In this document: piece after piece, positions 8,590 to 16,646 of the stretch
How the letters are laid out: every line of letters begins with the position of its first letter
Numbering within the stretch: position 1 is the stretch's first letter
DNA from: a virus
Length of the DNA: 64,000 nt
Virus record (IMG/VR): IMGVR_UViG_3300021962_006679
Coordinates: 1-64,000 of that record
Strand: one strand, 5' to 3'
Position numbers and translations under genes: made by a program
Notes under the pieces: model-generated
Seen by the model: only the letters and a program-made list of their open reading frames with translations
Database searches by the model: none
Told to the model about the DNA's origin: nothing

Positions 8590-9921
8590 ATGTTAGAACT
8601 ATCATATGTTGTTCTTAGCGGTATTTTTGTGGGTTTGGTTGCAGGGCTATTGCCAGGTCTTGGCTCAACGGCAATATTACTATTGGCTCTGCCAGTTCTC
8701 TATACGCTTCCGCCAGAACTTTGTATAATCTACTATGCAGTAGCAATACAAAGTTCACAGTTTAGTGGAAGTGTGAGTGCAATTAATTTTGGAATGATGG
8801 GAGAACTTACTAGTTATCCTGCCCTTATGGAAAGGCAAAGCATTCTTAAAAACAATCTACAAAAAACTGCATTACGGTTTACTGCACTGGGAAGTGCTAT
8901 AGCCTGTATTATTCCTGCCTTAAGTTTGTACTGGTTACTGGAATGGTTTAAAGACCAGCATACTATTATGCGTACAGACTTTATATTCGGTATAACACTT
9001 GTTATAATATTATTTTGTTTACTTTATAAAAGCAACAAGAAAATAGTAAATGCTATATTAATTTTACTTGGTATTATTATATCTCAAGTAGGTTTAAGAA
9101 ATCAAGGAGCGGCAGAAAGAGAATTCCTAACATTTGGACAACCATGGTTATATGGTGGTATCCCAATGATAAGTGTACTTGCAGGACTAATTGCGGTGCC
9201 TTTAGTAATTAGGTATATCACCTGGAAAGAAAATAACGATGTAATTGGCATAAGCAAAGTAACAGAAACTGCTCCTAGATTTCCGTTTGCAAGTGTTTTA
9301 CGCGGAGGTATCCTAGGATTGTTTACTGGTTTACTTCCTGCTATAGGCACACAAATCGGTAGTAACCTAGCATGGTATGTAGAAAAAAAACTAAAGCCAA
9401 GCAATAGTAATCAACATGTCATGGCTAGATTAGTTGCTGCTGAAACTGCAAATAATGGTAGTCAGATCACTGTTTTGGTTCCTTTGCTTATAATAGGTAT
9501 TGCTATTGTTCCAAGTGAAATGCTCTTGTTAAGCATACTGGAAACAAAATTTTGGATGCCTGGCCAGAACACATTTGATATATTAGGGTTGAACTTTTAC
9601 CAACTAATAATACTTTCATTAATAACTGCAAGTATTGTCTCATATCTTAGTTGTTATACTTTTCTATCCTTAATCTATCGTTTCTTAAAAAATAATCTTA
9701 TATTATTAAACCGATTAACATTAATAATAATGACCGTGGCAGTCGTATATTCAGGAAGTCTTGTAGAAGCAAGAATGTTTTTTCTTGCTACATTTATGGC
9801 TTTTGCTGGATTGGCTATATGGTTAAAAAATGTAGACTTTATTCCTTTTGTTGCTGGATATTTTATTGGAGATATCTTTATTGACAGTTGGGTAATATTA
9901 AGTTACATTTATAGTAATTAA
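8590..9921 (+). CDS. TctA-family large permease subunit (tripartite tricarboxylate transporter type)
   Basis: The 443-residue membrane protein has about ten hydrophobic segments. It carries the TctA features: an N-terminal VGLVAGLLPGLGSTAILLLA, a second copy LGLFTGLLPAIGTQIGSNLA, and the AAETANNGSQITVLVPLL segment typical of the second half. TctA forms the transport channel of binding-protein-dependent secondary transporters for carboxylates. Usual length is about 500, so it is somewhat short. No TctB small subunit lies next to it. The next genes are a periplasmic binding protein, PxpB and PxpC, which suggests 5-oxoproline or a related carboxylate as cargo. Translation starts at ATG behind TAGG. 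Confidence 0.85.
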   Translation: MLELSYVVLSGIFVGLVAGLLPGLGSTAILLLALPVLYTLPPELCIIYYAVAIQSSQFSGSVSAINFGMMGELTSYPALMERQSILKNNLQKTALRFTALGSAIACIIPALSLYWLLEWFKDQHTIMRTDFIFGITLVIILFCLLYKSNKKIVNAILILLGIIISQVGLRNQGAAEREFLTFGQPWLYGGIPMISVLAGLIAVPLVIRYITWKENNDVIGISKVTETAPRFPFASVLRGGILGLFTGLLPAIGTQIGSNLAWYVEKKLKPSNSNQHVMARLVAAETANNGSQITVLVPLLIIGIAIVPSEMLLLSILETKFWMPGQNTFDILGLNFYQLIILSLITASIVSYLSCYTFLSLIYRFLKNNLILLNRLTLIIMTVAVVYSGSLVEARMFFLATFMAFAGLAIWLKNVDFIPFVAGYFIGDIFIDSWVILSYIYSN

Positions 9922-9939
9922 ACATTTAAGGAGTAACAT

Positions 9940-10800
9940 ATGTTTAATAAAATTATGACTGGAGCTCTAGTCATTTTAGGCTTATCACTTGGAAACGCAA
10001 GTGCTAGCGAAACAATCAACTTCTTTGTTGGACATGGCAATGGTGGTTTGTCTAGTGCATTTCAAACCAAAGTAGCTACAGGTTTAAAAGACAAGGGTTG
10101 GAATATTAATTTTAAAATCATTGGTAACTGCGGGAAAGTAAAAGCGGACCTTGATAGTTCAAACGAGCCAATGATTGCTGGCTGGGGTGCTGATTGGAAT
10201 GCAGACAGTAAAAATGTTTGCTATAACCCACCATCAGCTGATGCTTTTGTTGATGTGTTTGTTATTAGTCCACGCCTATTATGTGGGCCATTAGGCGACG
10301 CAAACTTCAAACTCGAAAAAGGTAAGAAGTATGTAGTAGGTGTTAATGAAGGACAGAATCACCAAGTATTACTAAACGATTTAGGTGCGAAGTTAGGTAT
10401 AACTTTTAAAGTAGTTGAATATAGGAATTCAGGATTTATTAAACGTGCGATGCAGGCAAAAGAAATTGATGCATGGTATACTACAAAAGGTCTAGTTGAA
10501 CATCAATCCGGACAACAGAAATGTTTGTATGGTACTCTAACTACACCACTAGATGGTATTACTCCATTAAATACTGTACTTAATACAGACAATGTTTACT
10601 CAAGTTTCGTAGGATATCTTATCACTAATAATAAGTTTAGTGCAGATACCCGCAAGAAACTAGTAGCAGACATTAATGACATTATCAAAAGTGCTGAGTA
10701 CAGAAGTGCACTAAAGTCCACTGGTAGTTATGTAACTGACGATAACAGTGAAGCACAGGTAGACTATGTAAAGGCTACAGCCAAGGCTTTTGCAAAGTAA
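9940..10800 (+). CDS. Periplasmic solute-binding protein, TctC-like
   Basis: The 286-residue protein has an N-terminal signal peptide (residues 1-22, ending NASA) after AAGGAG. The mature part has TINFFVGHGNGGLS, which fits the ligand-loop position of TctC-type binding proteins, and the spaced segments IAGWGADWN and YVVGVNEGQNHQVLL of a two-lobed receptor. It would capture the substrate for the TctA protein encoded 18 bp upstream. Similarity to classical TctC is weak, so the family call rests partly on context. Confidence 0.7.
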   Translation: MFNKIMTGALVILGLSLGNASASETINFFVGHGNGGLSSAFQTKVATGLKDKGWNINFKIIGNCGKVKADLDSSNEPMIAGWGADWNADSKNVCYNPPSADAFVDVFVISPRLLCGPLGDANFKLEKGKKYVVGVNEGQNHQVLLNDLGAKLGITFKVVEYRNSGFIKRAMQAKEIDAWYTTKGLVEHQSGQQKCLYGTLTTPLDGITPLNTVLNTDNVYSSFVGYLITNNKFSADTRKKLVADINDIIKSAEYRSALKSTGSYVTDDNSEAQVDYVKATAKAFAK

Positions 10801-10802
10801 GC

Positions 10803-11465
10803 ATGAAGTTTTTAGATTACGGTGATCAAGGCCTACTGGTAGACTTTGGAGACACAGTCTCCCAAGAGTTAAACCAGGAAATCCTTGATTACTGTAATTT
10901 ACTCAGGGAAAAAAACTTTCCTGAGATAGCATATGTTATACCTACTTATAACAAACTTACAGTATATTTTAAATCACCACTAAGCGATCAAAATCCTGTT
11001 AGAAACTTTTTAAGTTCTAAAAATATAAGCCTAGTTAGCGGTAAATCTAAAACAATCGAAATACCTGCATGTTTTGAACCCGAGTTTGGGTTAGATATAC
11101 AACGGATAGCAGATTACTGTAACGTTACTTCCCATAAATTGATAGACCAATTTTGCAGCAAGCCATATTATGTATATGGTTATGGGTTTTTGCCAGGCAT
11201 GCCAAAATATGGTGACACAGATTTTATAGCACCCAAAAGATTAGATAAGCCCAGGGAAAATGTGCCCAAAGGTAGTATAGGTAGTGTAGAAAAATATTGT
11301 AGTGTTTACACTGAACAGATTTCTGGGGGGTGGAATATTATTGGCAGAACACCTGTGAAATTTTTTAACAAAGATAGTGAAAGCCCTTGTTTGGTAAATC
11401 CTGGAGATTTAATACAATATTTTCCTGTAACTTCCAAAGAATATAAAAATTATGCCAACAATTAA
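10803..11465 (+). CDS. pxpB: 5-oxoprolinase subunit B (PxpB / KipI / allophanate hydrolase subunit 1 family)
   Basis: The 220-residue protein has the full PxpB pattern: GDQGLLVDFGD at the start, YVYGYGFLPGMPKYGDTD in the middle, KPRENVPKGSIGSVEKYC and ISGGWNIIGRTPVKFF near the end. PxpB, PxpC and PxpA together hydrolyse 5-oxoproline (pyroglutamate) to glutamate using ATP. The gene starts 2 bp after the binding-protein stop and overlaps pxpC by 14 bp. KipI, a paralog that inhibits KinA, is the main alternative, but pairing with a transporter favours metabolism. PxpA is not in the window. Confidence 0.88.
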   Translation: MKFLDYGDQGLLVDFGDTVSQELNQEILDYCNLLREKNFPEIAYVIPTYNKLTVYFKSPLSDQNPVRNFLSSKNISLVSGKSKTIEIPACFEPEFGLDIQRIADYCNVTSHKLIDQFCSKPYYVYGYGFLPGMPKYGDTDFIAPKRLDKPRENVPKGSIGSVEKYCSVYTEQISGGWNIIGRTPVKFFNKDSESPCLVNPGDLIQYFPVTSKEYKNYANN

Positions 11466-12357
11466 ATTTTTAAATGCAGGACTACATTGTAGTTTTCAGG
11501 ATACTGGCAGACTAGGATATCAACATCTAGGTATTAGTCCCAGCGGATGTATTGACAATAAGATTTATAATTTAGTTGATACTGCATTAGATAACGCAGG
11601 CTGTGTTTTAGAGTTCGCTGAGATAGGGCCCAGTATACAAATAATATCAGGTACTGTTGTAGTCTGTTTAATTGGAGACTTTAACTTTAATATTATTAAG
11701 CAAGGTAAAAATTATACTGGCGATATTTTTAAAATTTACCACCTATACCCAGGAGATATATTAGAAGTAGGCAAAACTAAGGATTTAGTTTATGGTTATA
11801 TAGGTTTCAAAAATAGTCCTGGTCATACTCCTAGTTTTGGCAGTTATAGTATGAATAAGTATAATAAATTGGGATATAACAATGGAAACAATTTTAGTAA
11901 AGATGACATCTTATTTTTAAAACCAGCAAAAGATTTTGAAATTCTTAATCATGAACAAGATATTAGCCTTAGTAGTACAGATATCTTTGTAACACCTGGA
12001 CCACAATTTAATAAATTTACATTAACCCAAATAGATAAATTTTTTAGCAGTCAATATACAGTAACAAACAAACGTGACAGAATGGGCATGTGGTTAGATG
12101 GACCAAAACTAAAGTATCAGATAACCCAGGATTTAATGAGTGAAGGCATTGTTAGGGGAGCAATACAAATAACCCCAAGCGGTGATTGTGTTACTCTTTT
12201 AAGTCACCATGGTGTCACTGGAGGATATCCTAAAATTGCTATTGTAAGTAACATTAGTTTTAGAAATTTAGCTCAATGTAAAGAAGGTACTGATATAAAA
12301 TTTGTATTAATTGATGAAATAGAAAGTAGACGTTTATATGAACTTACCAGTAGATGA
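11452..12357 (+). CDS. pxpC: 5-oxoprolinase subunit C (PxpC / KipA biotin-dependent carboxylase-like family)
   Basis: The 301-residue protein shows the family start LHCSFQDTGRLGYQHLGISP with SGCIDN, then VLEFAEIGPSIQI, and near the end SEGIVRGAIQITPSGDCVTL with GVTGGYPKIA. It is the partner of PxpB. One departure stands out: the usual Asp-x-Gln-Thr before TGGYP reads SHHGV here, so the acidic residue is lost, which could change activity. The stop lies inside the next gene (20-bp overlap), so the operon continues into the PP-loop gene. Confidence 0.87.
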   Translation: MPTIKFLNAGLHCSFQDTGRLGYQHLGISPSGCIDNKIYNLVDTALDNAGCVLEFAEIGPSIQIISGTVVVCLIGDFNFNIIKQGKNYTGDIFKIYHLYPGDILEVGKTKDLVYGYIGFKNSPGHTPSFGSYSMNKYNKLGYNNGNNFSKDDILFLKPAKDFEILNHEQDISLSSTDIFVTPGPQFNKFTLTQIDKFFSSQYTVTNKRDRMGMWLDGPKLKYQITQDLMSEGIVRGAIQITPSGDCVTLLSHHGVTGGYPKIAIVSNISFRNLAQCKEGTDIKFVLIDEIESRRLYELTSR

Positions 12358-13582
12358 TCTTTATAAAATACCAGCTTTTGTCAGAAAGTTTGGTGTTTAT
12401 AAACATAAAGACAAGTATTATACTAATAAGTATAGAGCATTAAAAGCTGCTGGTACTGATTATGTCCAGTGGATATTTAACGATGATGTTTACGCAAAAT
12501 ACGATTTTACAAAAGAACCAAGTGAAGACATATATAGTCTATATGCTAAAAGAGCTTGGCAAATCAGAGAAAAATTTGATAAAGTTGTTATTTATTTTAG
12601 TGGCGGTATAGATAGCACCTGTGTTCTAAGAACATTTGTAGACAATAATATTCCTATTGATGCAGTAGTAGTGTGTGGCGCATGGTCAGGCGGCAAACAC
12701 TCCGATATCAATACAGCCGAACAAACTAAAGTTGCCATACCCTATTTAAAAATGATAGAGCGGGAACGCAATATAAAACTTAATGTTCACTTTTTAGATG
12801 TAGTAAATGCTCATAGACATTATAATGAAGATTGGATTTATTCTAATAGTTATAACCTTGTACCAGCATGCATAGCTTATAACTATTATGATCAGGATCC
12901 CTTTTTACAAAATATAATGATGCAAGGCAATGCATGTACAGTACGTGGAGTAGATAAACCACGTATTATATGTGAAGATGGCAAATGGTATCTAGCGTTT
13001 TTAGATGTTACCCTTGGCGGCGTTACTTCATATAGTAACTACGAGGAAAAGCCTATACACTTAACTGATGAATTTTTTTATTGGTCACCTGATTTAGTAG
13101 AGTTAGTAATTAAACAAGCCCACGTTATAGTTGGTGAATTTGAGAGAAGATTTAGTAAAGAGGAATGTGAAACTAAGTTTACTAAATTGTCTAAATTTGA
13201 CAAAATTGGATACGGTAATTTAGTAGAACCTATTGTATATGGCAGGTATGTAAGGCAAGCAATAGGTGCAGATAGGCCCTATTTTAGTCTTACTCCGCCG
13301 TATAGTAGTGTATACAATCCAAAATCCTGGTGGTTTTTCAATGCTAAAGATGAGTTTAAAAAAGATGTGAGTTTATTTGTTGAGGGTATCAGTAATCTAA
13401 CTAATATAATTGACCCAATGCATTTTAATAAAGTTCCTAATGATAAAAAATTTAATACATGGATAAAAAATGCACCAATAGATAAATTTATTATCCCAGA
13501 AATAGGAAGCAATAGCCCTCTTTTTGGAACTGTTGGCTGTTGGAGCCCCTGGTACCATATTAAAGATTATGAATCACAATAA
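12338..13582 (+). CDS. PP-loop ATPase (asparagine synthase / N-type ATP pyrophosphatase-like)
   Basis: The 414-residue protein carries the PP-loop VVIYFSGGIDSTCVLRTFVD at about residues 85-104, the ATP-binding signature of enzymes that adenylate a carboxyl or carbonyl before amidation or thiolation. No glutaminase domain is present. The rest, including WSPDLVELVIKQAH and CWSPWYHI, is not assigned. It overlaps pxpC by 20 bp, so it belongs to the transport operon. A role in amidating the imported acid would be speculation. The 3' end overlaps a convergent gene by 9 bp. Confidence 0.7.
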   Translation: MNLPVDDLYKIPAFVRKFGVYKHKDKYYTNKYRALKAAGTDYVQWIFNDDVYAKYDFTKEPSEDIYSLYAKRAWQIREKFDKVVIYFSGGIDSTCVLRTFVDNNIPIDAVVVCGAWSGGKHSDINTAEQTKVAIPYLKMIERERNIKLNVHFLDVVNAHRHYNEDWIYSNSYNLVPACIAYNYYDQDPFLQNIMMQGNACTVRGVDKPRIICEDGKWYLAFLDVTLGGVTSYSNYEEKPIHLTDEFFYWSPDLVELVIKQAHVIVGEFERRFSKEECETKFTKLSKFDKIGYGNLVEPIVYGRYVRQAIGADRPYFSLTPPYSSVYNPKSWWFFNAKDEFKKDVSLFVEGISNLTNIIDPMHFNKVPNDKKFNTWIKNAPIDKFIIPEIGSNSPLFGTVGCWSPWYHIKDYESQ

Positions 13583-14644
13583 ACTTATTTGAATTTTGTT
13601 GAAGTCGGAGTCGCTCCAACGATAAGGATATTCGCAAGTTTGATCTGAAGTTTGTATTCTATATACATCTAGGTGACGAGTTAGTATATTCTGAACTGTC
13701 TCTGAGTCTTTTGTCTCAAAACTCTTATTAAGATCTACTTGGGCTACTAATGGGTGCCCAATAGTTAAACTTGGATCTTTTGGATCCCATCCATGTTTTT
13801 TTAACCATTCTTTAAACTGATCTATACGTTCGTGTCTAGATGGCAAATCCTTTATAGATTTACTCCAACTAATGTCAAAGTCTGCAGCGGCTTCTATTTG
13901 CGGCCTAAGTGCAGTAGTTATAAGATCATCTATGTCTGCGTCGTTTTCATCATTAAACACTTCCCAGTGTGTCTTACTAACTGACTTGTTTACCCCTATA
14001 TATACTTCACCTAAGTCCCTGTGTAAGGCATCTACACCAAATAAATCATAGTCTTTTTCTGGATCTAATTTAAATCTAGGTGTATTCAAAAAGCAAAAAA
14101 GTTGATTATACTGTGCCCATTCAGGGACAGATAACCTTTTCCTTTCTGATAATGCAAAACTTTCTAGTTCATGACACAATAAATTTAACCGTCTAATACA
14201 ATGTTTAATTGCTGGACTTGCTACATTATAGTAACTACTAATACTTCCGCTATGTCCTTGCAAGTCTTCAAAATATCTGTGCAGCCAATTAGTCTTATCG
14301 TGTATTAATCTATATCCGGGTTTTCCTGGTCCTACTTCCCCTGATGTAACTACATTATCAGTTGTAAACTCATCATTAATAACGTATGGCGTTATTCCAG
14401 GCCATTCATAGCAGTTAATTTGTGAAATACAATCATTGATTTCTTTGCAAATATATTCTAGGTTACGTTCTGTAAATCCCATCCAGTGATAGTTCTTTTC
14501 CAAGTGATAACCATTTTTTAATGTTGTATTTAAATTTGTAAGCCACTTATGACTAAGCGAGTTGTCCACCACATTAATGTATACTGGGCATAACTCTCCA
14601 GTTTTACTTCTTAGTGTAACTATAATTTGATCTAGTGTCTTCAT
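13574..14644 (-). CDS. Hypothetical protein, 356 aa
   Basis: A long soluble protein without signal peptide or membrane segment. Recognisable stretches include NYHWMGFTERNLEYICKEIN, PGKPGYRLIHDKTNWLHRYF and DLFGVDALHRDLGEVYIGVN. I do not recognise a domain. Its ATG follows directly after a minus-strand terminator-like hairpin with eight T residues, so expression probably depends on readthrough or coupling from the 39-aa frame upstream. Confidence 0.75.
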   Translation of the reverse strand: MKTLDQIIVTLRSKTGELCPVYINVVDNSLSHKWLTNLNTTLKNGYHLEKNYHWMGFTERNLEYICKEINDCISQINCYEWPGITPYVINDEFTTDNVVTSGEVGPGKPGYRLIHDKTNWLHRYFEDLQGHSGSISSYYNVASPAIKHCIRRLNLLCHELESFALSERKRLSVPEWAQYNQLFCFLNTPRFKLDPEKDYDLFGVDALHRDLGEVYIGVNKSVSKTHWEVFNDENDADIDDLITTALRPQIEAAADFDISWSKSIKDLPSRHERIDQFKEWLKKHGWDPKDPSLTIGHPLVAQVDLNKSFETKDSETVQNILTRHLDVYRIQTSDQTCEYPYRWSDSDFNKIQISLL

Positions 14645-14764
14645 TCAAAAAAAAGGGTGACATAAAGTCACCCCTCCTAATTTGTACTGCTTCCAGTTTT
14701 TATGATATGGGATAATTTCGCCATATGACAGTGGTTTATCCGGCACTGCCTCCAAACGTTTCAT
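14645..14764 (-). CDS. Possible small protein, 39 aa
   Basis: This frame reads MKRLEAVPDKPLSYGEIIPY then HKNWKQYKLGG and stops at TGA, which adjoins the ATG of the 356-aa gene (TGAATG). The composition looks protein-like, but no good SD precedes the ATG, and the last codons run through a terminator-like hairpin. It may be a leader peptide for the downstream gene or chance. Confidence 0.35.
   Translation of the reverse strand: MKRLEAVPDKPLSYGEIIPYHKNWKQYKLGGVTLCHPFF
14647..14673 (-). terminator. Rho-independent terminator or attenuator before the 356-aa gene
   Basis: On the minus strand GGGTGAC-TTTAT-GTCACCC is followed by eight T residues, a textbook intrinsic terminator. It lies 2 bp upstream of the ATG of the next minus-strand gene and just downstream of an AGGAGG sequence, so it could end the tRNA-Ala/95-aa transcript or act as an attenuator. 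Confidence 0.8.
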
Positions 14765-14804
14765 CGTTTCTTACTGTCTCTGATCCTCTAGGAAGTATAA
14801 TTAT

Positions 14805-15092
14805 TTACTTCTTGGATCCAGTCTGGTTAACAAAATCATAAAACTTTTCTGCTGCTTCAAGAATCTTCTCTGCACCTGGAACTTCAGGGGCTTCAAACTT
14901 TGTTACAACTTCGCCGTCTTGCTTCTCTACTGAAAGTGACCAAGCACCAAATCTTGAATGGTAATCATTCCAAACATGGTCCTTTGCCATTTCAAGAATC
15001 TTTGTACGAATCTCGTAACCATTCTTGTTAAAATTAACTTGGGGCATAAAGGCTTTCGCAGCCTGTGTAAACTCTTCTGGTGTTTTAAACAT
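14805..15092 (-). CDS. Conserved small phage protein, phasin-like helical, 95 aa
   Basis: The chosen start (MFKTPEEFTQAAKAFMPQ) has GGAG 8 bp upstream. A longer frame from 15137 would cover the 5' leader hairpin. The protein is amphipathic and helical, with EIRTKILEMAKDHVWNDYH and GAEKILEAAEKFYDFVNQ. It resembles small phasin-like proteins that I recall from marine T4-like phages, with no known role. It has a minus-strand late box at 15140 and lies downstream of tRNA-Ala. Confidence 0.8.
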   Translation of the reverse strand: MFKTPEEFTQAAKAFMPQVNFNKNGYEIRTKILEMAKDHVWNDYHSRFGAWSLSVEKQDGEVVTKFEAPEVPGAEKILEAAEKFYDFVNQTGSKK

Positions 15093-15120
15093 TTTTTTTC
15101 TCCGTCTGTTAGTGTGTGTT

Positions 15121-15137
15121 ATGTTGCATCGCAACAT
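15121..15137 (-). promoter_or_regulatory. Hairpin in the leader of the 95-aa gene
   Basis: ATGTTGC and GCAACAT form a perfect 7-bp stem with a 3-base loop, directly downstream of the late box at 15140-15147. The predicted late start would fall inside the stem, so only longer tRNA-linked transcripts would form it whole. Confidence 0.5.
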
Positions 15138-15139
15138 AT

Positions 15140-15147
15140 TATTTATC
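15140..15147 (-). promoter_or_regulatory. T4-type late promoter box
   Basis: GATAAATA on the minus strand, 47 bp upstream of the ATG at 15092, which is followed by a leader with a clear SD. Confidence 0.6.
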
Positions 15148-15152
15148 TACAA

Positions 15153-15228
15153 TGGTGGAGATGAGGAGGATCGAACTCCTGACCTTCGGAATGCAAATCC
15201 GACGCTCTCCCAGCTGAGCTACATCCCC
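15153..15228 (-). tRNA. tRNA-Ala (TGC)
   Basis: The minus strand folds as a 76-nt cloverleaf. The acceptor GGGGATG pairs with CATCTCC, the discriminator is A, the CCA end is encoded, and the anticodon loop TTTGCAT gives TGC. TTCGATC is the T-loop. A consensus minus-strand promoter lies just upstream. Confidence 0.97.
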
Positions 15229-15239
15229 ATTGTCCTTGT

Positions 15240-15268
15240 ATTATATGACAGAATTATTTATAATGCAA
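15240..15268 (-). promoter_or_regulatory. Sigma70-like promoter of tRNA-Ala
   Basis: On the minus strand TTGCAT (15268-15263), a 17-bp spacer and a perfect TATAAT (15245-15240) end 11 bp before the mature tRNA. Confidence 0.75.
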
Positions 15269-15292
15269 TAAATTTATTTTTCACATTTTTGG

Positions 15293-15320
15293 TTGACTAC
15301 CCGTATATCTGTGTTAATAT
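15293..15320 (+). promoter_or_regulatory. Sigma70-like promoter for the 112-aa gene
   Basis: TTGACT at 15293-15298, a 16-bp spacer and TAATAT at 15315-15320. It is divergent from the tRNA-Ala promoter. Confidence 0.7.
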
Positions 15321-15350
15321 CATCATAGTTAAACAAACAGGAGCAAGCAC

Positions 15351-15689
15351 ATGGTAGGCATTTACAAAATCCACCAAATCGTGTTAGATGATGATCTTGT
15401 AGACCTCATTAATAAGGAAGGCTGGAAGTGTCATGTTAAGGCTCTTGCTTATATAGAAGCAATGGATAAAGGCGACGCCAAACTAGGTGTAATGCACGAT
15501 TGCTACTCACATGTTGGAGATATTATTGCTGATGATTTAGAACATGTGTTTGAAGTAGGCAATATTGGTCCTGAGGATAGGATCCAACGGCATGGTCGTA
15601 TGCGTAGTGTAAGTGTTGGTGATATTGTTGAAGATCCCAATGGTGTTAAGCACGTAGTTGCCAAGTTTGGCTTTGAGGAGTTAGCATGA
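15351..15689 (+). CDS. Hypothetical protein, 112 aa
   Basis: The ATG has GGAG at about 8 bp. The first half is charged and helical (VLDDDLVDLINKEGWKCHVK) and the C-terminus has SVSVGDIVEDPNGVKHVVAK, a small beta segment seen in several phage-encoded hypotheticals. No enzyme motif. It begins the early-type plus-strand operon running to about 17.7 kb. Confidence 0.75.
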   Translation: MVGIYKIHQIVLDDDLVDLINKEGWKCHVKALAYIEAMDKGDAKLGVMHDCYSHVGDIIADDLEHVFEVGNIGPEDRIQRHGRMRSVSVGDIVEDPNGVKHVVAKFGFEELA

Positions 15690-15775
15690 ACCTACTAAAT
15701 GCTATAGTGCTCTATGGTTTAGGTTTGCAAAACATTGCTATTAATTATTCGCCAATAATTCAAACGTGGACTTAG
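15686..15775 (+). CDS. Small hydrophobic protein, 29 aa
   Basis: The ATG overlaps the preceding stop (ATGA), and GAGGAG lies 5 bp upstream inside the previous gene. The product, MNLLNAIVLYGLGLQNIAIN plus nine residues, is largely hydrophobic and could be a single membrane helix. Coupling and SD support translation. Function unknown. Confidence 0.55.
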   Translation: MNLLNAIVLYGLGLQNIAINYSPIIQTWT

Positions 15776-15787
15776 AAAGGATTCGAT

Positions 15788-16039
15788 ATGGCTAGAACAG
15801 CAGGAAAAGACAAGCGTATTATGGATCTTAAGGCAAAAGCACCTAAAGTTCCGCCTAATACATGTCCTTATATTAACTTTGTGCAAGAAATCATCGAAGA
15901 TCATTTTAAGTATGATGATAGTGTGGATGAACACCGCAAGGCTACCTTGCTTGAAACTCTAGAGTATATTAGGAAAGCAAACGAAACTCTCAGAGACTCT
16001 TCACTTTATTGGTATCAACAGTACAAAAAAGTTGCATAA
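15788..16039 (+). CDS. Hypothetical protein, 83 aa
   Basis: The start is ATG behind AAAGG. The N-terminus is basic (MARTAGKDKRIMDLKAKAPK) and the rest is helical with INFVQEIIEDHFKYDDSVDE and LLETLEYIRKANETLRD, a likely coiled coil. No recognised domain. It is part of the run of small early-type genes. Confidence 0.72.
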   Translation: MARTAGKDKRIMDLKAKAPKVPPNTCPYINFVQEIIEDHFKYDDSVDEHRKATLLETLEYIRKANETLRDSSLYWYQQYKKVA

Positions 16040-16052
16040 ATTTGAAAAATGG

Positions 16053-16080
16053 TTGACTCCAGGTGTTTTTGTGCTATTAT
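16053..16080 (+). promoter_or_regulatory. Early-type promoter with extended -10
   Basis: TTGACT at 16053-16058, a 16-bp spacer and TATTAT at 16075-16080 preceded by TGC. The transcript then carries AAGGA before the ATG at 16114. Confidence 0.8.
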
Positions 16081-16113
16081 GATAATATGAAAACAAACAC
16101 AAGGACCAAGCAA

Positions 16114-16455
16114 ATGAACAAGATTTATGCAGTTATCGAGGACTTAGACAACAAGCGCAACGAGCTAGGCTTTGAAACTCGCTGGAGCATGTTCAACGAA
16201 GAGATTGTTAACCTCACAGATAAGGTTGTTGATGAAGAGCGTGAAACATATCGCATTACATATCGTGCATATGATGTGAACATGCAAGAATGCGAGTTCA
16301 GCCACTTCACACACGAAAACACTGTAGAAGGTTTTTGGAGAGCAGCAGAGTCAGTTTTCCAATCAGCCAAACGCCACTGTGGTGACTGGCATGTGTTTGT
16401 AGAAGGCTTCGAGCTGGTAGAAGACGGCAGCTTTAGAATGATTGCTGGGTCCTAA
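16114..16455 (+). CDS. Hypothetical protein, 113 aa
   Basis: The start at 16114 is chosen because the promoter occupies the earlier in-frame Met region and AAGGA sits about 9 bp upstream. The protein begins MNKIYAVIEDLDNKRNELGF and contains ETYRITYRAYDVNMQECEF, an alternating beta pattern. No recognised function. Confidence 0.75.
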   Translation: MNKIYAVIEDLDNKRNELGFETRWSMFNEEIVNLTDKVVDEERETYRITYRAYDVNMQECEFSHFTHENTVEGFWRAAESVFQSAKRHCGDWHVFVEGFELVEDGSFRMIAGS

Positions 16456-16465
16456 GGAGGACAGT

Positions 16466-16636
16466 ATGGAAATTGAAGTAGGTAGAGTTTGGCTAGTAGT
16501 TGATCGCAAGGACGGCAGCAACTACTTTGCAGAAGACGATGGCTCTCTGTCAGGTATGCTCAGTGCTACTGCTAAGAAAGCCAAAGGTGATAAACAAACC
16601 TGGGTAGATGAAGATAACTTCTATATCATGATGTAA
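16466..16636 (+). CDS. Hypothetical protein, 56 aa
   Basis: A strong SD, AAGGAGG, 6 bp before the ATG fixes the start, 10 bp after the previous stop. The product starts MEIEVGRVWLVVDRKDGSNY and ends WVDEDNFYIMM. It is a small beta-rich acidic protein with no family that I recognise. Confidence 0.72.
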   Translation: MEIEVGRVWLVVDRKDGSNYFAEDDGSLSGMLSATAKKAKGDKQTWVDEDNFYIMM

Positions 16637-16646
16637 GGATTGCGCT

